From positions 6,693,819 through 6,757,818 of the forward strand of contig NZ_CM001489.1 of NCBI RefSeq assembly GCF_000262465.1: a stretch of DNA of 64,000 nucleotides, read 5' to 3'. This DNA is from Frankia sp. QA3. GTDB lineage: Bacteria; Actinomycetota; Actinomycetes; Frankiales; Frankiaceae. Below, piece by piece: positions 60,846-64,000 of the stretch; position 1 is the stretch's first letter; each line of letters opens with the position of its first letter. Made by a program: the position numbers and the translations under genes. The notes under the pieces are model-generated. The model made no database searches. It was not told where the DNA came from and saw nothing but the letters and a program-made list of their open reading frames with translations.

Positions 60846-61622
60846 GTGTCAGGGGCGGGGGAGTCCGGTCACGGACAGGGCCGAGGCTCATCCGGAGCGG
60901 CTCGGCGGGCGGGCACCGTCCGGCCGGCGTTGCGCGACCGGTTGACGTCCGGCCTGGCCGGGGCGGGTTTCGATCTTGAGGACGTGACGGTGAGCCGGGC
61001 CGGTTCGCGCAGCCTGGTCCGGGTAGCGGTGGACCGCGACGGCGGCATCGACCTGGACGCGGTGGCCGAGGCGAGCAGGGTGGTCTCGGATTTGCTCGAC
61101 GCGGCGGAGGCGGAGGGCGAGGGGCTCAGCGCGGGGCCGTACGTCCTGGAGGTCACCTCCCCGGGCGTCGACCGGCCGCTGACCGCGCCGCGGCACTGGC
61201 GCCGCGCCGTCGGACGGATGGTAACGGTGCGTGACAGCGCCGGGGACCTCCTGTCCGGCCGGGTGCTGTCCGCCGACGAGTCCGGGGCGGATCTGGCCGT
61301 GGCCATGGGGCCGGCCCGGCGCGGGCGGCCGCAGCGGCGCCGCGTCGCGCGGGTGACCTACGCGCAGGTCGCGCGGGCGACGGTAGAGGTGGAGTTTTCG
61401 GCCGAGGGGTATGATGATCTTTCTGGTGAGTCGCCGTCGCAGCCGTCGGCGCAGGCACCGGACTCCCCGGCCCCCGGAGTGAGCGCCGGTGCGCCGGATG
61501 CGTACGCCGTCCGCGACGGTGCGGCACAGGACGATCTCCCGGCGTCGCCGGGGCCGGTATCCAACGACGAGGGCCGCCAGGTCGACGCCCAGGGCGCGGC
61601 CGGTGAGGAGATGACCCGGTGA
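60846..61622 (+). CDS. rimP: Ribosome maturation factor RimP
   Basis: 258 residues from GTG 60846, preceded by GGAAGGGACGGACCAG. RimP aids early 30S assembly. Family core: GFDLEDVTVSRAGSRSLVRVAVD, GIDLDAVAEASRVVSDLLD, YVLEVTSPGVDRPLTAPRHW. The family length is about 150-180; here both ends are extended, with an acidic Ser/Pro-rich C terminus of about 65 residues. It overlaps nusA as TGA/GTG. Confidence 0.94.
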   Translation: MSGAGESGHGQGRGSSGAARRAGTVRPALRDRLTSGLAGAGFDLEDVTVSRAGSRSLVRVAVDRDGGIDLDAVAEASRVVSDLLDAAEAEGEGLSAGPYVLEVTSPGVDRPLTAPRHWRRAVGRMVTVRDSAGDLLSGRVLSADESGADLAVAMGPARRGRPQRRRVARVTYAQVARATVEVEFSAEGYDDLSGESPSQPSAQAPDSPAPGVSAGAPDAYAVRDGAAQDDLPASPGPVSNDEGRQVDAQGAAGEEMTR

Positions 61623-62716
61623 AGCTCGACGTGGCCGCACTGCGCGGTATCGAGCGGGAGAAGGACATCGCCTTCGACACCTTGGTGCAGGCGATGGAGA
61701 CGGCCCTGCTGACGGCGTATCACCACACGGCGGGGTCGGCCCCCGACGCCAGGGTGGTCATCGACCGGACGACGGGGGAGGTGTCCGTTCTCGCCCGCGA
61801 GCAGGGTCCCGACGGGACCAGCCGCGAGTACGACGACACCCCGGCTGACTTCGGCCGGATCGCGACCATGACGGCGAAGCAGGTCATCATGCAGCGGCTG
61901 CGCGAGGCGCAGCAGGAGGTCACCTACGGGCAGTACGCCGACCGGGAGCACGAGGTCGTCTCGGGCGTGGTGCAGCATCACGAGCAACGGGCCGGTTCCA
62001 AGGTGGTGCTTGTCGACCTCGGCACGGTCGAGGGCGTCCTGCCGCCGGCAGAGCAGGTCCCCGGCGAGCGGCTCGAGCACGGCGACCGGATCAAGTGCTA
62101 TGTGGTACACGTCGCCCGCGGTCCGCACGGCCCCACCGTGACCCTCTCGCGAACCCACCCCGAACTGGTCAAGGGCCTGTTCCGGCTGGAGGTGCCCGAG
62201 GTCGCCGACGGCACCGTGGAGCTCGCCGCGATCGCTCGCGAGGCCGGCCACCGCAGCAAGATCGCCGTCCGGTCGAAGGTGGCCGGGGTCAACCCCAAGG
62301 GCGCCTGCATCGGGCCGATGGGCAGCCGGGTGCGCGCCGTCATGGCGGAGCTGCACGGCGAGAAGATCGACATCGTCGACTGGTCGGCCGACCCGGCGAC
62401 CTTCGTAGGCAGCGCCCTGTCCCCGGCCCGGGTGGCCCGGGTCGAGGTGACGGATCTGGCGAGCCGGTCGGCGCGGGTCGTCGTCCCCGACTACCAGCTG
62501 TCGCTGGCGATCGGTCGCGAGGGGCAGAACGCGCGGCTGGCGGCGCGGTTGACCGGGTGGCGCATCGACATCCACTCCGACACCGAGGACCGGGCCGGCG
62601 GGCCGCCGGCCGCCGCCGAGCCGCCGCCCGCGGGAGTCCCGCGGCGGTCCGGGCCGCCGGGGGCCCCGCGCCGCTCTCCCGCCGCGGGTGGCCACTCCCG
62701 GGGTCGGGCGGGATAG
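61619..62716 (+). CDS. nusA: Transcription termination/antitermination factor NusA
   Basis: 365 residues from GTG 61619, overlapping rimP. The N-terminal RNA-polymerase-binding domain (AALRGIEREKDIAFDTLVQAM), S1 domain (GSKVVLVDLGTVEGVLPPAEQ, HVARGPHGPTVTLSRTHPELV) and two KH domains (AGVNPKGACIGPMGSRVRAV, LAIGREGQNARLAARLTGW) are complete. The C-terminal acidic repeats of E. coli NusA are lacking, as usual in actinobacteria; instead a Pro/Gly-rich tail of about 45 residues follows. Confidence 0.96.
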   Translation: MKLDVAALRGIEREKDIAFDTLVQAMETALLTAYHHTAGSAPDARVVIDRTTGEVSVLAREQGPDGTSREYDDTPADFGRIATMTAKQVIMQRLREAQQEVTYGQYADREHEVVSGVVQHHEQRAGSKVVLVDLGTVEGVLPPAEQVPGERLEHGDRIKCYVVHVARGPHGPTVTLSRTHPELVKGLFRLEVPEVADGTVELAAIAREAGHRSKIAVRSKVAGVNPKGACIGPMGSRVRAVMAELHGEKIDIVDWSADPATFVGSALSPARVARVEVTDLASRSARVVVPDYQLSLAIGREGQNARLAARLTGWRIDIHSDTEDRAGGPPAAAEPPPAGVPRRSGPPGAPRRSPAAGGHSRGRAG

Positions 62717-62720
62717 ACTC

Positions 62721-63056
62721 ATGATGGCGTGTCGTGCGGAGCCCATCCGTACCTGTATCGGATGTCGAAGCCGTGCGCCGAGTTCCGACCTACTGCGTAT
62801 CGTCGTGGACAGCGGCGAGCTCCTGCCGGATGCTCGTCGCCGTATGCATGGTCGGGGTGCACACGTGCATCCGGACCTCGTCTGTCTCGATCTCGCGGAG
62901 CGGCGAAAGGCGTTTCCGCGGGCCCTGCGGGTAGCAGGCCCGCTTGGGTCGGGACGGGTCAGGCTGTACCTGGAGCGGCCTCGTCTCGCGGCAGCCGGAT
63001 CCCGTCCGCGGGATCGGACCGCCGTAGCGGCTCCGGACGGGGCGGAAGTCGGGTAA
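62721..63056 (+). CDS. ylxR: YlxR (DUF448) RNA-binding protein
   Basis: 111 residues from ATG 62721 (ATG 62724 equally possible). PIRTCIGCRSRAPSSDLLRIV and GRGAHVHPDLVCLDLAERRKAFPRAL are the DUF448 core, between nusA and infB as in most bacteria. The C-terminal ~30 residues are extra. YlxR members bind RNA and have been linked to transcription or RNase P control in firmicutes. Four bases after nusA. Confidence 0.93.
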   Translation: MMACRAEPIRTCIGCRSRAPSSDLLRIVVDSGELLPDARRRMHGRGAHVHPDLVCLDLAERRKAFPRALRVAGPLGSGRVRLYLERPRLAAAGSRPRDRTAVAAPDGAEVG

Positions 63057-63273
63057 AGAGGTACGGGTGGTCCGCGGCAGCGGAGTGCTTGGGTCAGACG
63101 GGACGGACGCCGGCCACCTACGGGGCGCCCGGTCCGGTAGGCGGCGCCACATGACGTCGACAGGGAAGCAGGTCGAGACAGCGATGATCGCTCAATGAGC
63201 ACCCAGCCATGATCACGACCGGCAGGTAACGAGGTCACGCGGGCACGGACCGCGGGCCGAAAGAAGGAGCACC

Positions 63274-64000
63274 GTGGCAGGAAAGGCCCGCGTACACGAG
63301 CTCGCCAAGGAGCTTGGTGTCGACAGCAAGACCGTGCTCGCCAAGCTGAAGGACCTCGGCGAGTTTGTGAAGTCCGCTTCGTCCACCGTCGAGGCCCCCG
63401 TCGTCCGCAAGCTGAAGGAAGCCTTCCCCGCCGAGGGCGGATCCGCCTCGGGCGGGCGTCCCGGCGGTCGACCGGTGCCCGGCAACGGCGCCCGTCCGGC
63501 CCCGCCGCGCCCGGGCCTCGCGCCCCGGCCCGGCCCCCGGCCGGTCCCGGGCCGTCCCGGCTCGGCCGGCCGTCCCGGCCCGGCAGCGCCTCCGGCGGCG
63601 CCCCCGGCGCCCCCGGCGCCGAGTGCACCGGCACCCCAGCCGCGGCCCGCCGCGGCGAGCGCGGCTGCGCCGTCGCCCGCCCCGGCGCCCTCGTCCCCGC
63701 CGGCGTCGCCCCCGACCGCCCCGTCGGGTCCCCGGCCCGGTCCGCGTCCTGCTGGCCCGGCGGCCCCCGGCCGCGCGCGTCCCGGCGCCCCGGTGCCGCC
63801 GCCTGGTGGCAGCGCTCCCAGCGGGCCGTCCGCCGGCGGCCCCCGCCCCGGTCCGCGTCCCGGCCCCCGGCCGTCCGCGCCCGGCAACAACCCATACACG
63901 ACGCCGTCCGCCGGGCCTCGCCAGTCGGCCGGTCAGTCCGGCTCCGGCCCGGCGTCCCCGCCGCGGCCGGGTGCTCCGCGTCCGGGTCCCCGCCCGGGTG
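63274..64000 (+). CDS. infB: Translation initiation factor IF-2, 3' part beyond the right edge
   Basis: Begins at GTG 63274 with AAGGAG five bases upstream and remains open to the window end (about 242 residues). The first ~50 residues are the IF2 N-terminal domain (ARVHELAKELGVDSKTVLAKL, LGEFVKSASSTVE). Then comes a long Pro/Gly/Arg/Ala-rich linker of repeated PGPRP units, typical of actinobacterial IF-2, which often exceeds 950 residues. The GTPase domain is outside the window. The 217 bases before it hold no visible gene. Confidence 0.95.
   Translation, partial: MAGKARVHELAKELGVDSKTVLAKLKDLGEFVKSASSTVEAPVVRKLKEAFPAEGGSASGGRPGGRPVPGNGARPAPPRPGLAPRPGPRPVPGRPGSAGRPGPAAPPAAPPAPPAPSAPAPQPRPAAASAAAPSPAPAPSSPPASPPTAPSGPRPGPRPAGPAAPGRARPGAPVPPPGGSAPSGPSAGGPRPGPRPGPRPSAPGNNPYTTPSAGPRQSAGQSGSGPASPPRPGAPRPGPRPG

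Overview
The window is a chromosomal core segment of a high-GC actinobacterium. By eye it is about 70% G+C or more, GTG starts are common, genes often overlap as ATGA, and there is a coenzyme F420 gene (cofC), a small coiled-coil protein before smc, and mycobacterial-type LexA boxes. Gene order and protein style fit Frankia or a close relative; this is an inference, not a database match. I see no prophage, insertion sequence, CRISPR array, rRNA or tRNA.

Layout. 1-13.4 kb: polyphosphate kinase (cut by the left edge), a transglutaminase-like protein, a membrane GGDEF/EAL protein, cofC, gpsA, a MurA, thiD, a stand-alone Lrp/AsnC ligand domain, a DUF3515 protein and ddl. 13.5-14.6 kb: a broken 13E12/HNH gene with a LexA-like box, then rpmB. 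14.8-22.1 kb: recG-rsmD-coaD, a possible structured RNA, DUF177-rpmF-plsX-rnc and mutM. 22.1-32 kb: a second LexA-like box, a DUF2786 gene, a small lipoprotein, acylphosphatase, a coiled-coil protein, smc, ftsY and ffh. 32-37.4 kb: rpsP-khpA-rimM-trmD-rplS-lepB-rnhB-DUF2469. 37.8-43.3 kb: yraN-comM-dprA-xerC and an M23-family protein. 44-54.5 kb: rpsB-tsf, frr-cdsA-rlmN, a secreted esterase-like protein, dxr-rseP-ispG and a GNAT protein. 55.7-60.5 kb: a sulfonate-type ABC transporter with an Rrf2 regulator, then two ferritin-like genes on the minus strand. 60.8-64 kb: rimP-nusA-ylxR-infB (infB cut by the right edge).

Most genes are housekeeping: translation and ribosome assembly (L28, L32, S16, L19, S2, EF-Ts, RRF, RimM, RimP, IF-2), protein export (FtsY, Ffh, signal peptidase I), chromosome handling and repair (SMC, RecG, MutM, DprA, XerC), envelope precursors (MurA, Ddl, CdsA, PlsX, GpsA) and the MEP isoprenoid pathway (Dxr, IspG).

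I did not find a convincing new multi-gene system. The observations most worth a second look are: two LexA-like boxes that overlap short ATG starts, one on a 13E12/HNH remnant and one ahead of a DUF2786 gene; an esterase-fold protein whose nucleophile serine is alanine; no pyrH between tsf and frr; an atypical PlsX; a possible terminated small RNA between coaD and DUF177; a 16-bp duplication that moves the start of the DUF3515 gene; and several short tandem repeats between genes.
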